Positions 33,094 to 42,833 are shown, numbered from the stretch's first letter. The stretch: DNA of 64,000 nucleotides from Caballeronia insecticola (GCF_000402035.1 NC_021289.1:620001-684000); one strand, 5' to 3'. The notes: generated by a model not told the origin, from the letters alone. Numbers and translations: made by a program.

Positions 33094-35534
33094 GCGTGTT
33101 TCCTCCCTTCCTTGGGCAATTCGGCGGGCATGCCCATCGGCGCGAGCAAAACCGCGATCAGAATGCCGAGCGTGAGCGTCGCGCCGAAGCTCTTGAGCGC
33201 GGGCATGGCGCTGATGCCGAGCATGCCGAACGACAACAGCGTCGTCGCGGCCGACAGCAGCACGCCCGTCCAGACCGCGCCGATGTCGGCGCCCGCGCGC
33301 AGCCAGCCTTCGCGCAGAAACACGGCGTAGTTGGCACCGACGCCGATCACCAGCATCAGCGCGAGGCAGTTGAATAGATTGACCGGCACGCGCGCATAGC
33401 CGAAAGCCGCGAGCGTCACGCCGATTGCGAGCAGCACGGGCAGCGTCGTCGCGACTCCGCCACGCAAGCTATAACGCGCGATCATCAGCACGAGCACGAG
33501 CAGCAGTGCGCCGCCGAGCCACATGGCGCTGTCGAGACGATATTCGCCGAAGAGCTTCGACACGCTCGCCGCCTTGTCGACGAACGCGACGCCTTCCATC
33601 GCGTGCGCCGTCGCGATCAGCGCGGGAAGATTCGAAGGCGTCACGCGGCGCGGCATCACGATAGCCGCATAAGCTCGCGCGCCTTTGGCTTCGACTGCAC
33701 CGAGCCACAAATGCGCAAACGGCCTGGACCACGGCGTCGCGAGCCAGCGCTCGACGGTCAGCGGCGGCGTGTCATTGCGCGCGAACGAATCGATCCACGC
33801 ACGCGCGACGTCGTCGCGAAAACCGGTTTGCAGTAGCGTTGCGCGCAAGCTGTCGGGATGGTCGAACACATGTTGCGCGAGCAGTGCGTGGACGTCAGAT
33901 TGACGCTTCTGCGACGGCACGAATTGCGTGATCGAGCGCCAGCCATCGACGGATTGATCGCCCGGCAGCGCGTCCAGCTTGTCGCCGAGCGCCTCGGCGC
34001 GTTGCAGCACGCTCTCCGGTGACGCGCCCTGCACGACGAAGAACTGCGCCGTGTTGTCGATACCGACTGCATCGCGTACCTGATTTTCCTGGGCAACGAG
34101 CGCGGGATCGCGTTGGATCAGTAGATGGATGTCGTCGTCACTTGTGAGCAGCAGCCAGCCGGGCGCGCAAACGACGACGATCACAACCGCGACCAGCCAC
34201 GGACGCTTCGCACCGATCGCGCGCTGCCAGTGCGTGAGCAGCACGGCCGCACGCGCGAACGCGCGCCGTTGCGTGGACTTCGGTCCTTTCGGCCCTCTCG
34301 GTCCTTTCGGCAACATCGCGGGCAGCAGCGACATCACGGAGGCGAACGCAACGCAGATGCCGGTCATCGCGAAACAGGCGATTTGCTTGAGCGCGGGAAA
34401 CGGCGCCCATGCGAGGATCGCGTAGCCGAGCAGACTGGTCGCGAGCGCCACGGCGAGTGCCGGCCGCACCGAGCGCGCGCCGTGCTGCGCGTCCCAGTCG
34501 CGCGGTGCGCCGAGATAGACGACGAAATACTGAATCGAATAATCGACGGCCTCGCCGATCAGGCTCGCGCCGAACACGAGCGTGAGCAGATGCAGCTTGC
34601 CGAACACGGCCATCGTCACGGACAGCGCACCGGCAATGCCGAGTGCCGTCGACAGAAAGCCGAGCAGCAGCAAACGCGGCGAGCGGAACACCCACATCAT
34701 CAGCAGCGCGATGCCGCACGCGGACGCGATGCCGATCAAATGCACTTCCCGTTCCGAGGCCCGCCGCGCCGACTCCGCGTAGAACACGGCGCCCGCGCGC
34801 GCGACGGTTGCATCGGGCCATGCGGCATGCAGCGACGCTTCCGCCTGCGCCGTTGCGGTCAGCACCGCACGCTGCACGCGCGACTCATAGGCCGATCCGT
34901 TCAGCGTCGTGACGACGAGCACGCTCGTCATGTCGCCGCGATGCGCGACGAGCAGGTTGTCGTCGAGATCGAGATTCGAGGTCGCGAGCGGCAAGTCCGA
35001 CAGCCAGTGTTCGAGCCAGCCGAACGGATCGTCGGCGAGCTGTGTTGCAAGCGGGCCGCGCACGGGGTTGTAGACGCGTTGCATCAGCGCGTTACGAAGC
35101 GACTGGTCGCCGTCGGATGCGTGCGCGAGTGCATCGCGATCATCGCGCGTCATCAAACCGAAGCGATACGGCGTGTAGAGCGCGCCGATCTGCGCCATGT
35201 CGAACGGCGGCAAATCCGCCGTCACCGACGCGAACGCGCCGCTCTCTTTCAATGTCGCGCCGAATCGTCGGGCGGCGGCCTTCGCATGATCCGCGTCAGA
35301 GCTCGACACGAGGAACACCGTGCGGTCGCCGAGCGCATTCGCCAGTTGATCCACGGCTTTTTCGGCGACGGGATTCGCTTCGGTCGCGGGAAGCAGCGCA
35401 AGCAAGTTGGTCTCCAGCGGCGACGGCCCGCTGAAGCGATGGACGCAATACAACACGGCGACGAGCGCAAGCGCGAACCATGCGGCCCTGATGCGGCATG
35501 GCGTTGCCGTGCGTTGCCAATGCCACGGCGTCAT
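33090..35534 (-). CDS. MMPL/RND-like lipid exporter
   Basis: 814 aa with two repeated halves: in each, a large periplasmic domain (residues ~30-240 and ~460-640) is followed by a bundle of five to six helices, e.g. LTLVFGASLIGEAVDYSIQY and LALMLVIGVGANYAVFLREG, with the Asp/Tyr-type pair in the membrane. The halves are joined by a short proline/glycine-lysine segment, KGPRGPKGPK. Such exporters in aryl-polyene clusters move the lipid-linked pigment out of the inner membrane, together with the LolA-like protein encoded next. Confidence 0.87.
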   Translation of the reverse strand: MTPWHWQRTATPCRIRAAWFALALVAVLYCVHRFSGPSPLETNLLALLPATEANPVAEKAVDQLANALGDRTVFLVSSSDADHAKAAARRFGATLKESGAFASVTADLPPFDMAQIGALYTPYRFGLMTRDDRDALAHASDGDQSLRNALMQRVYNPVRGPLATQLADDPFGWLEHWLSDLPLATSNLDLDDNLLVAHRGDMTSVLVVTTLNGSAYESRVQRAVLTATAQAEASLHAAWPDATVARAGAVFYAESARRASEREVHLIGIASACGIALLMMWVFRSPRLLLLGFLSTALGIAGALSVTMAVFGKLHLLTLVFGASLIGEAVDYSIQYFVVYLGAPRDWDAQHGARSVRPALAVALATSLLGYAILAWAPFPALKQIACFAMTGICVAFASVMSLLPAMLPKGPRGPKGPKSTQRRAFARAAVLLTHWQRAIGAKRPWLVAVVIVVVCAPGWLLLTSDDDIHLLIQRDPALVAQENQVRDAVGIDNTAQFFVVQGASPESVLQRAEALGDKLDALPGDQSVDGWRSITQFVPSQKRQSDVHALLAQHVFDHPDSLRATLLQTGFRDDVARAWIDSFARNDTPPLTVERWLATPWSRPFAHLWLGAVEAKGARAYAAIVMPRRVTPSNLPALIATAHAMEGVAFVDKAASVSKLFGEYRLDSAMWLGGALLLVLVLMIARYSLRGGVATTLPVLLAIGVTLAAFGYARVPVNLFNCLALMLVIGVGANYAVFLREGWLRAGADIGAVWTGVLLSAATTLLSFGMLGISAMPALKSFGATLTLGILIAVLLAPMGMPAELPKEGRKHA

Positions 35535-36166
35535 GGCGTGCTCAACAATGCGCGATCCGCTGACGGCAATTCGTCGATCGCTTCGCTCTTCGTGAACGCG
35601 AGGCGCGTGACGTCACCGTTCGCGAGATCGATTTGCAGGCCGCGCAGGAACGCGCCGCCCGTCATGTGCAGGCCCTGGATCGCTTGCGCCAGTTGCGGCT
35701 GGTTCGGCTTGAGGCCGAGGGTCCAGTCGGACGCGGTGCCTTGCGCATCGACATCGAACTGCGAATACAGCGCGGACAAATCGCCGCCGAGCATCGCGCG
35801 CATCATCTTCGATACTTGCGCGACGCCGCGCACGCCCTGCGCGCTCTTCGTGCGCACGCGGCGGCCGTTCGCATCGACTTCGGCCACGCCCGCGTCGGTG
35901 ATGACGAACGTCACCGCGTAAGGCGTGTCCACGCGCCAGATCACGCCGCGATCGCGCACGAATATCAGCGTGCCCGTGCTTACGAGCGGTTGCTTCATCG
36001 CGGAAAGGGTCTGCGTCTGCGTGAACTGCGCACGCACGCCCTTCATTTGCGCGAGCCTCGACGTCACCTGCGAGACGAGCGCCTGATCCGCGTTCGCGGC
36101 GTACAAAGGCGCGGTCACGAGCAGCGACGCCAGGAATGCTGCGCGAATCATTTTCAACGTGCCCAT
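35531..36166 (-). CDS. LolA-like periplasmic carrier protein
   Basis: 211 aa with a signal peptide (MIRAAFLASLLVTAPLYAA); the ATG at 36166 has GGAG five bases upstream, and 36151 is an alternative. LolA-type half-barrel pattern: MKGVRAQFTQTQTLSAMKQP, STGTLIFVRDRGVIWRV, and a hydrophobic cavity strand set. Likely ferries the hydrophobic aryl-polyene lipid through the periplasm between the MMPL exporter and the outer membrane. It overlaps both neighbours. Confidence 0.82.
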   Translation of the reverse strand: MGTLKMIRAAFLASLLVTAPLYAANADQALVSQVTSRLAQMKGVRAQFTQTQTLSAMKQPLVSTGTLIFVRDRGVIWRVDTPYAVTFVITDAGVAEVDANGRRVRTKSAQGVRGVAQVSKMMRAMLGGDLSALYSQFDVDAQGTASDWTLGLKPNQPQLAQAIQGLHMTGGAFLRGLQIDLANGDVTRLAFTKSEAIDELPSADRALLSTP

Positions 36167-36591
36167 ACCCGCTCCAGCTTGTCGAACACAACGGGCGGCG
36201 ACACGAATTGCAACTCTTGCGTGGCCGCCTCGACCGCGACCTGAACGGTGTAGCCCTTAGTCAGACGCACGCCGGTTTCGCAATCGACGAGTTCATAACC
36301 GATCTTGAGGCGATTCTCGTATTCGAGCAGTTCCGTGCGCACCTCGATGCGTTGCCCGTATGTTGCCGGTCGCACGTACTTCAGATGCGCCTCGACCACC
36401 GGCCACACATAGCCGGATGCCTGCATCTCGCGATAGTCGTAGTCGAACGCCCGTTGCAGCGCCGAGCGCCCTGCTTCGAAATACTTCAGATAGTGGCCGT
36501 GCCAGCACACGTTCATTGCATCGACATCGTGAAACGGTACTTCGACGATCGCACTCGCCTTAAGCGTGCGGGCTTGCATGCGTTCCGTCAT
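36154..36591 (-). CDS. Acyl-CoA/acyl-ACP thioesterase (4HBT hotdog)
   Basis: 145 aa. VPFHDVDAMNVCWHGHYLKY is the 4-hydroxybenzoyl-CoA thioesterase signature (Asp followed by G-H), and the remaining length and strand pattern fit a single hotdog domain. It probably releases or edits acyl thioesters during aryl-polyene synthesis. Downstream of the ammonia-lyase with a 4-bp overlap. Confidence 0.85.
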   Translation of the reverse strand: MTERMQARTLKASAIVEVPFHDVDAMNVCWHGHYLKYFEAGRSALQRAFDYDYREMQASGYVWPVVEAHLKYVRPATYGQRIEVRTELLEYENRLKIGYELVDCETGVRLTKGYTVQVAVEAATQELQFVSPPVVFDKLERVWAR

Positions 36592-38177
36592 GACGCGGCT
36601 CCTTCATTCGGATCGACCAGCGCGCACGCGGCGATGCGCGCCGTCAACGCGCGCAGATCGCGTTCGAGTGCGCGGTCTTCGTCGACGAAAGGCGAAACCG
36701 CCGCGACCGTCGACGCGAACGCGCGCAACGGCGCGGGCACAGGCGTTTCCGGATCGAGCCGCAGACGCAGTTGCATCGCCTGCACGGCGGCCAGCGTGTG
36801 AGCGGCGGCCACCTGCTCGGTCAATTCGAGCACGCGCAGGCAGTCGCGCGCGGCGATGGTGCCCATGCTGACCTTGTCCTGGTTGTGCGCCTCGGTCGAA
36901 CGCGAGAAGACGCTCGCGGGCATCGTGTGCTTCAGCGCTTCCGCCGTCCATGCCGACGCCGAAATCTGCACGGCCTTGAAGCCGTGATTGATCGGCGCGC
37001 GCGCGTGCGTCGCGCCGGTGAGATTGCGCGGCAGGCCGTTGTTGAATTTATCGTCGACGATCAGCGCAAGCTGGCGATCCATCAGGTCGGCGAGATTCGC
37101 GACGGCCGTCTTGAGCGCGTCCATCGCGAACGCGATATGTCCGCCGTAGAAGTTGCCGCCGTGCAGCACGCGCTCCGAGTCCGGGTCGATCAGCGGATTG
37201 TCGTTCGCGCTGTTGAGTTCATTTTCGATGTCGCGGCGCATCCACGAGAGCGCATCCGACGCAACGCCGATCACGTGCGGCGCGCAACGAATCGAATAGC
37301 GATCCTGCAGCCGATGGCCCGGCGTATCGTCGCGGCCCGCGAGATCCGCGCGGATCCAGGCGGCGGCTTCGGCTTGGCCCGCGTGCGGCTTCACTGCGAA
37401 GATCGTCGCGTCGAAATGCGCCGCGCGGCCGTCGAGCGCAACCGTCGAAAGCGCCGTGAGACGCGCGGCGAGCCGCGTCAGATGACGTGCGCGTGCGAAC
37501 GCGAGACACGCGAGGCCGGTCATGACCGCCGTGCCGTTCATGAGCGCCAGGCCTTCCTTCGGTGCGAGCCTGAGCGGCGTCACGCCGAGTGCGGACCAGA
37601 CGTCGGAAGCATCGCGCAGTGCGCCACCGAACATCACGTCGCGTTCGCCGACGAGCGCCGCCGCCACATACGACAACGGCGTCAGGTCGCCGCTCGCGCC
37701 GACCGAGCCTTCCGACGGAACGCGCGGCAGCACGCGATGATTGATCAGGTCCGCGAGCCGTTCGAGCAGCACGAGACGCACGCCTGAAAATCCGTATGCG
37801 AGCGAGTTCAGCCGCGCGGCAATGACGGCGAGCGTCTGCGCATCGTCGAGATATGCGCCCATGCCGCAGCCGTGATAGCGCGTGAGTTGCAGCGGCAGCG
37901 CTTCGACGAGTTCCATCGGCACATCGACGACGCACGCGTCGCCATATCCGGTGTTCACGCCGTACACGGTCTTGCCTGCGGCGAGATGGCGGCGCAGAAA
38001 GTCCGCGCCGCGTTCGATACGCGCCCGCCAGCCGGCATCGGCGTTCAGCGACACGGGTGCACGTTGCGTCGCGATCGACACGACTTCTTCGATCGTCAGA
38101 TGACGCCCGCCGATGGTCACGGCCTGCTGCGCATTGCGCGGCGCTCGAAGGTCGTCGATCAGGTCATGCTCGGACAT
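36588..38177 (-). CDS. Aromatic amino acid / histidine ammonia-lyase family enzyme
   Basis: 529 aa from the ATG at 38177. The MIO cofactor triad Ala161-Ser162-Gly163 lies in GSVGASGDLTPLSYVAAAL. Other family blocks: TVYGVNTGYGD, LQLTRYHGCGMG, and NSANDNPLIDPDS. The family eliminates ammonia from His, Phe or Tyr. In an aryl-polyene cluster it most likely supplies the aryl starter acid (coumarate- or cinnamate-type). The YHG selectivity region resembles Tyr/cluster lyases more than HutH, but substrate choice is an inference. No other hut genes nearby. Confidence 0.86.
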   Translation of the reverse strand: MSEHDLIDDLRAPRNAQQAVTIGGRHLTIEEVVSIATQRAPVSLNADAGWRARIERGADFLRRHLAAGKTVYGVNTGYGDACVVDVPMELVEALPLQLTRYHGCGMGAYLDDAQTLAVIAARLNSLAYGFSGVRLVLLERLADLINHRVLPRVPSEGSVGASGDLTPLSYVAAALVGERDVMFGGALRDASDVWSALGVTPLRLAPKEGLALMNGTAVMTGLACLAFARARHLTRLAARLTALSTVALDGRAAHFDATIFAVKPHAGQAEAAAWIRADLAGRDDTPGHRLQDRYSIRCAPHVIGVASDALSWMRRDIENELNSANDNPLIDPDSERVLHGGNFYGGHIAFAMDALKTAVANLADLMDRQLALIVDDKFNNGLPRNLTGATHARAPINHGFKAVQISASAWTAEALKHTMPASVFSRSTEAHNQDKVSMGTIAARDCLRVLELTEQVAAAHTLAAVQAMQLRLRLDPETPVPAPLRAFASTVAAVSPFVDEDRALERDLRALTARIAACALVDPNEGAAS

Positions 38178-39927
38178 CGTTGCCTCCAGGCGTTGCGCCT
38201 TCCGTCGTCGCTTTGCCGGGGCGCGCCCAGAAATCGAAGAAATTGAACCATTGATAAGGGGCCTTGCGGCAATAGTGCTCGAGACGCGACGCATAGCGCT
38301 GCGCCCACGCCGCGATGTGCTGCGCGCGTTCGCGGCGCGGCAATGCAATGCGCTCGGCGAACGGCTCGAAGTACAACCGGTAACGCGCGCGGCCGCTTGC
38401 GTCGCGTTCCTTGAGGCAGAAGAAAAGGTAGACGGGACAACCGAGCGCATGCGCGAGCACATACGGGCCTTGCGCGAACGGCGCCGTCGCGCCGAGAAAG
38501 CGTGCGTCCGCCGTGCGGCCCGATTCGCGCGCGGGCACGCGGTCGCCGACGATCACGAGCAATTCGCCCGCGTCGATGCGTTCCTTCATCATCATCGACG
38601 TCTCGGGGCCGAAGTCGCTCACCTGCATGAGCCGCTTGGCGAAGTCGCCGTGCGCCGTCGACAGCACGCTGTTGAAGCGCTTCGCATGCTCCGTGTAGAC
38701 GATGGCCGTCACCTTCGCGTGGCCGTTGCGCACCGCGAGCGCGCGCGTCATTTCCAGGTTGCCGAGATGCGCGCCGATCACGAGCGCGCCGCGTCCGCTC
38801 TGGACGAGCGCTTCGAACGCGGCGGGTTCGTCGAACACGACGTCGTCCTCGGCGATGCGGCCCGACCACGCGGCGAGCTTGTCCAGCCCGGATTGCGCGA
38901 ACGCGAGCATCTGCCGATAGGCGGATCGCCAGCCGGGACGCGGCGTGCGCGCATCCGGCGCGGCATGCTGCAAATGCGCGAAATAGCGATGCGACGCGGC
39001 GCGCGCATCGCGTCCCGTCAGCAGAAAATAGCCGACGATCGGATGCAGCCAAAGCCCCGTGAAACGCATGCCGAAGAACCGGCAACTGAGCGCGAGCAGC
39101 GCCATGCCGAGCCGGCTGCCACGCTCCGCGACGCGCCACCAGCCGGTCTCGGCGCGCGCGTGTGCGGATGTCCTGCGCGGCATCGCCTTGTGCGCGAGCA
39201 GCATCGGCAGACGCAGCAACATGCCGCACACGAGCCGCGTATGACTCGCGCTGATGCGCACGTTGTCCCACAGCACGTCGAAGTGCGATACGCCATCGGT
39301 CGCATAGGTCACGCGCGTCGGCACCGTGCGGAACGCGACACGCCGCCAGTGCAGACGCACGAGAATTTCGATGTCGAAGTCCATGCGCGTGCCGAGCCGC
39401 ACGCTGTCGATCAGCGCGCACACCGCGTCGAGCGGATACAGGCGAAAGCCGCACATCGAATCGCGGATCGTGAACGACAGCGTTTCGATCCAGACCCACA
39501 CGTGCGTCACGTAGCGGCCATAGAGACGCGACTTTGGCACGCTTTCGTCGTACACGGGACGCCCGAGAATTACCGCGTCCGGTTCGGCGCGCGCGGCCGC
39601 GAGAAACGCCGGCACGTCGTTCGCGTCGTGCTGGCCGTCGGCGTCGATTTGCAGCGCGTGGGTGTAGCCCGCTCGGCGCGCCGCACGCAGCCCGGCCATC
39701 ACCGCCGCGCCCTTGCCGCCGTTCTCGGGCAGGCGCAGCAGCGTCATCTGCTCGGCGTAGTGTGCGGCGAGCTGCGCGAGGACTGCTTGCGTGGCTTCGT
39801 CGCTGCCGTCATCGACGACGAACATCGGCAAGCCATGCACGGCGAGGCGCGCGAGGGTGCCGCCGATCGCGTCCTTGTGGTTGTAGATCGGAATGACGAT
39901 GCAGGTTCGCACGCTCGCGCCGCTCAT
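38164..39927 (-). CDS. Glycosyltransferase 2 - lipid acyltransferase fusion
   Basis: 587 aa. N-terminal GT2 domain (residues 1-~240): CIVIPIYNHKDAIGGTLARL, FVVDDGSDEA, and QIDADGQHD with the DxD-like metal site. After a membrane segment near 260-310 comes an LpxL-type acyltransferase (residues ~310-570) with GAHLGNLEMTRALA, the His-x4-Glu motif. The two activities would glycosylate and acylate the lipid to which the polyene is attached. The ATG overlaps the ligase stop (ATGA) and the 3' end overlaps the ammonia-lyase by 14 bp. Confidence 0.86.
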   Translation of the reverse strand: MSGASVRTCIVIPIYNHKDAIGGTLARLAVHGLPMFVVDDGSDEATQAVLAQLAAHYAEQMTLLRLPENGGKGAAVMAGLRAARRAGYTHALQIDADGQHDANDVPAFLAAARAEPDAVILGRPVYDESVPKSRLYGRYVTHVWVWIETLSFTIRDSMCGFRLYPLDAVCALIDSVRLGTRMDFDIEILVRLHWRRVAFRTVPTRVTYATDGVSHFDVLWDNVRISASHTRLVCGMLLRLPMLLAHKAMPRRTSAHARAETGWWRVAERGSRLGMALLALSCRFFGMRFTGLWLHPIVGYFLLTGRDARAASHRYFAHLQHAAPDARTPRPGWRSAYRQMLAFAQSGLDKLAAWSGRIAEDDVVFDEPAAFEALVQSGRGALVIGAHLGNLEMTRALAVRNGHAKVTAIVYTEHAKRFNSVLSTAHGDFAKRLMQVSDFGPETSMMMKERIDAGELLVIVGDRVPARESGRTADARFLGATAPFAQGPYVLAHALGCPVYLFFCLKERDASGRARYRLYFEPFAERIALPRRERAQHIAAWAQRYASRLEHYCRKAPYQWFNFFDFWARPGKATTEGATPGGNDVRA

Positions 39928-41639
39928 GCGTGCTCCCGATACACGACGACGCCCGACGCGCAGTCGCGCCCGTTCAGTTGATAAGCGAACTGAACGCGGC
40001 GCCGCGCGGCGTCGTGCGCGAGCCGCAAGTCGAGCACCGCGCCCGGCGGCACGGGCGCCATGAACTTGAGACGATCGATCGATGCTGCATCGCGCGCGCC
40101 CGCAACGTGCTCCGATGCGAGCCGGATCGCCCAGTCGACCTGCACGACGCCAGGCAGTATCGGCAGATTCGGGAAATGACCGCCGAAGTGAATCAGCGTA
40201 GGCGGCACGCGCAGTTCGTAGCGGAGATTGTCGCCATCGCGTGCTTCGGAGAGCACTTCGAAGCCTTCCGCGCGCACACCGAACGCCGCCGCGACGGCTG
40301 CTGCGGGCAGCTTGCCGCGCGCATCGAACGGCAGCGCGATGCGAAAGCGCCAGCGGCGCGGCAACAGCACGACGTCGAAATACGCGGCGAGATGACGGCG
40401 CAGCGTCTTCGCGAGCGCGACGCGGCCTTCGTCGCGGAGTGCGGCGCTGCCTGCATCGCTCAGCGCGACCACGGCGCCCGCGCGCTCGCGCGACGCCCCC
40501 GCGAGCGGCACGACGCACGCCTGCGCCACATACGGATGCAGCGCGAGCCGCGCTTCCATCTCCGGCAACGACACGCGCTTGCCATCGAGCTTGATCACGC
40601 GATCGAGTCGGCCTTGCAGGCGGAAGCGGCCGTCATCGTCGAAGAGAATGGCATCGTCGGTGCGATGCCAGCCGGCGTGGCTCAGATGCGGCGAGCGCAC
40701 TTCGAGCGCGCCATCGTCCGCCCGGCGGACATCGACGCCTTGCAGCGGCAACCATGCCGCCGCTTCGTTCTGCCTGCGCCACGCGATGCCGCCCGTTTCC
40801 GTGCTGCCGTAGATTTCCACGGGCGATGCGCCGAACACGCGCGCGTAGTCGTGCGCCGCGTCTGCCGCGAGCGGTCCGCCCGATGAAAAGAACACGCGCG
40901 GCGCGGGCGAGAGCTGCGCGAAACCGGCGAGCGCCGCCCAACGCGCGAGTTGCGCCGGCGAGGACACCATCACGGTCGCGCCGCATCGTGCAATGCGCGA
41001 CTGCACTTGCTGCGGCTCGACGCACGTCGCGCGATCGAAAGCGCGGCCGGCGGCAAGCGGCCACAGAATGCGGAACAGCAACCCGTAGATATGGCGATGC
41101 GGAACGCTCGCGAGGATCGTCGCACTGGCGGTGAGCGTGCCCCATTCGCGTTCGAGCGTGCGCACTTCGGCGTTGAACTGGGCGAGCGTCTTGTGGATCG
41201 GCTTGGGGCTGCCGCTGCTGCCCGACGTGTAGAGCGTGAGCGGCGCGTGCGGGTCGATCGGCAATGGCGCCGTGGCGGACCGCGCCGTTTCCGTTGCGGC
41301 CAGCGCGCGGACATCGTCGTCCGTCAGCATGGCGTCGTAGGCGTCGGCGAGATCGGCGAGATAGCCGGGCGCCGAACTCGCGGGAATCACCGGCTCCTTG
41401 CCGCACGCGAACAGCGCGAAAAGCGCGCAGGCGAAGTCGAACGGATCGTCGATGCAGAGCGCATAGCGGCGAGCGTCCTGCTCGCGCAGCCACCACGCGA
41501 GCGCCGCCGTGCGCGTGCGCCACGCCGCGTGCGTGATGATGACGTCCGCCGTACCGGCGCGCTCGTCGCGACATACGGGCGTGAGCGCGTCGCGTGGCGT
41601 GCATAGCAAATCGTGCAGTGCGATCATGCCGCTTCTCAT
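39924..41639 (-). CDS. AMP-forming acyl ligase fused to an ApeI-like dehydratase
   Basis: 571 aa from the ATG at 41639, which overlaps the previous stop (ATGA). Residues ~1-450 are an adenylate-forming ligase: LTLYTSGSSGSPKPIHK (P-loop), EIYGSTETGG, and LQGRLDRVIKLDGKRVSLPE (A8/A10). The C-terminal ~115 residues form a hotdog dehydratase with His488 in FGGHFPNLPILPGV and an acidic residue in VVQVDW. Ligase likely activates the aryl acid starter onto the ACP; the second domain removes water during elongation. These are separate genes in E. coli. Confidence 0.85.
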   Translation of the reverse strand: MRSGMIALHDLLCTPRDALTPVCRDERAGTADVIITHAAWRTRTAALAWWLREQDARRYALCIDDPFDFACALFALFACGKEPVIPASSAPGYLADLADAYDAMLTDDDVRALAATETARSATAPLPIDPHAPLTLYTSGSSGSPKPIHKTLAQFNAEVRTLEREWGTLTASATILASVPHRHIYGLLFRILWPLAAGRAFDRATCVEPQQVQSRIARCGATVMVSSPAQLARWAALAGFAQLSPAPRVFFSSGGPLAADAAHDYARVFGASPVEIYGSTETGGIAWRRQNEAAAWLPLQGVDVRRADDGALEVRSPHLSHAGWHRTDDAILFDDDGRFRLQGRLDRVIKLDGKRVSLPEMEARLALHPYVAQACVVPLAGASRERAGAVVALSDAGSAALRDEGRVALAKTLRRHLAAYFDVVLLPRRWRFRIALPFDARGKLPAAAVAAAFGVRAEGFEVLSEARDGDNLRYELRVPPTLIHFGGHFPNLPILPGVVQVDWAIRLASEHVAGARDAASIDRLKFMAPVPPGAVLDLRLAHDAARRRVQFAYQLNGRDCASGVVVYREHA

Positions 41640-42283
41640 GCTGTTTCCACACGCCGCGCACGCGGCAGAATCACGAGATAGCGCCATACGATTTCACCCA
41701 CCAGCAGCGCGCCGATGAGTCCATACGAGATCGCGCCGTTGTACAGCGACCATGCCTCGCGCCGCCAGTACAGCGCGGTATAGAGCGAGAACAGGCCGTT
41801 GGCGGCGAAGAACGCGCACCAGATCTGCGTGACACGGCGCGTGTGGCGCACGGCGGCATCGCTCAGATCGGGCGTGCCGATGCGCGCGAATTTTTCGATC
41901 ATCGACGGACCGCGCACCAGTGTTGCGCCGAACGCGATCAGCAGGCCCAGATTCACGAGCGACGGATAGATGTGCAGCAGACGCTCGCTGTCGGTCCATA
42001 CGATCGCGGCAGACGCGACGCTCAGCATGAACGCCACGGTCCAGTCGACGCGCGTGAGCCTGCGCAGCGACATGCCGACGACGCCGGTGCCGATGCAACG
42101 CTGCAGCCAGATCAGCGCGAACAGCACGCACCCCGCGTAGCGCGGCGCGTTCCAGAACCACGCGCCGAGAATCACCGCGGGATAAGCGAGCTTGAGCGCG
42201 ACATTCAGCGCGAAGCCGGTCCGGCCGCGCGCGTTGGCGTTTGCATGCGCGTCCGGCGCACGCGCGGTCGGCGAGTGTGTCAT
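41636..42283 (-). CDS. COG4648-type membrane protein
   Basis: 215 aa with about six hydrophobic helices (e.g. FALNVALKLAYPAVILGAWF, VAFMLSVASAAIVW, YGLIGALLVGEIVWRYLVIL). This type of protein is a regular part of aryl-polyene clusters; its role is not established. Hydrophilic N-terminus of ~22 residues. ATGA overlaps on both sides. Confidence 0.78.
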   Translation of the reverse strand: MTHSPTARAPDAHANANARGRTGFALNVALKLAYPAVILGAWFWNAPRYAGCVLFALIWLQRCIGTGVVGMSLRRLTRVDWTVAFMLSVASAAIVWTDSERLLHIYPSLVNLGLLIAFGATLVRGPSMIEKFARIGTPDLSDAAVRHTRRVTQIWCAFFAANGLFSLYTALYWRREAWSLYNGAISYGLIGALLVGEIVWRYLVILPRARRVETA

Positions 42284-42537
42284 TCCTGTTCGACGAGCAG
42301 CGACTCGACGGCGGTCACGACGTCCGCGACCGTGCGCACCGACTTGAACTCTTCGGGCTTGATGCGTCGGCCCGTCATCTCCTGCAGCTTGATGGCGAGA
42401 TCGACTGCGTCGATGCTGTCCAGATCGAGTTCTTCGAACAGATGGGCCTCGGGCGTCACACGCTCGGGCTCGATTGCGAAGTTCTCTTTGAAGATCGCGC
42501 GGATGCGCTCAAGGATCTCGTTTTCGGTCACGGTCAT
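42280..42537 (-). CDS. Acyl carrier protein
   Basis: 85 aa acidic helical protein with the phosphopantetheine attachment Ser41 in EELDLDSIDAVDLAIKL. It carries the growing aryl-polyene chain. Overlaps the second ACP gene by four bases. Confidence 0.9.
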   Translation of the reverse strand: MTVTENEILERIRAIFKENFAIEPERVTPEAHLFEELDLDSIDAVDLAIKLQEMTGRRIKPEEFKSVRTVADVVTAVESLLVEQE

Positions 42538-42833
42538 ACTCCTTCTTTCGTCGTGCCGTCCGCAACATGCGCAAGCTCGCGCTGGCTGGCCACCAGCGCG
42601 ACGAGCGTGTTGATCGAACGGAAATGCTCTTTCGCGCGCTCGTCGTTGGCCGCGATGCTCAGGTGATAGTGTTCGCGCAGCACGATGCCGATTTCGAGCG
42701 CGTCGATCGAATCCAGGCCGACGCCGTCGGTCTCGAAGAGCGGTGCGTCGTCGTCGATGTCATCGGGCTGCATGTCTTCCAGATCGAGCGCCTCGATCAG
42801 AAGCCGTTTGATTTCAAGCTTTAAAGAATCCAT
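42534..42833 (-). CDS. Second acyl carrier protein
   Basis: 99 aa with Ser42 in GVGLDSIDALEIGIVLREHY. Slightly longer than the first ACP and with a different C-terminal tail. Aryl-polyene systems use two ACPs; one probably carries the starter, the other the extender chain. The gene overlaps the acyltransferase by 20 bp. Confidence 0.88.
   Translation of the reverse strand: MDSLKLEIKRLLIEALDLEDMQPDDIDDDAPLFETDGVGLDSIDALEIGIVLREHYHLSIAANDERAKEHFRSINTLVALVASQRELAHVADGTTKEGV

Noticed and set aside
34125..35921. 598-codon plus-strand frame opposite the MMPL exporter gene
   Set aside because: Strongly Arg/His/Gln-rich composition and no membrane segments or domains; shadow of the exporter.
36588..38177. 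Histidine-utilisation (hutH) gene
   Set aside because: The MIO family is shared, but no hut genes are present and the gene is embedded in overlapping aryl-polyene genes, so an aromatic ammonia-lyase role is more likely.
38113..39981. 622-codon plus-strand frame opposite the GT2-acyltransferase gene
   Set aside because: Same codon-position shadow effect; the minus-strand frame carries clear GT2 and HX4E motifs.
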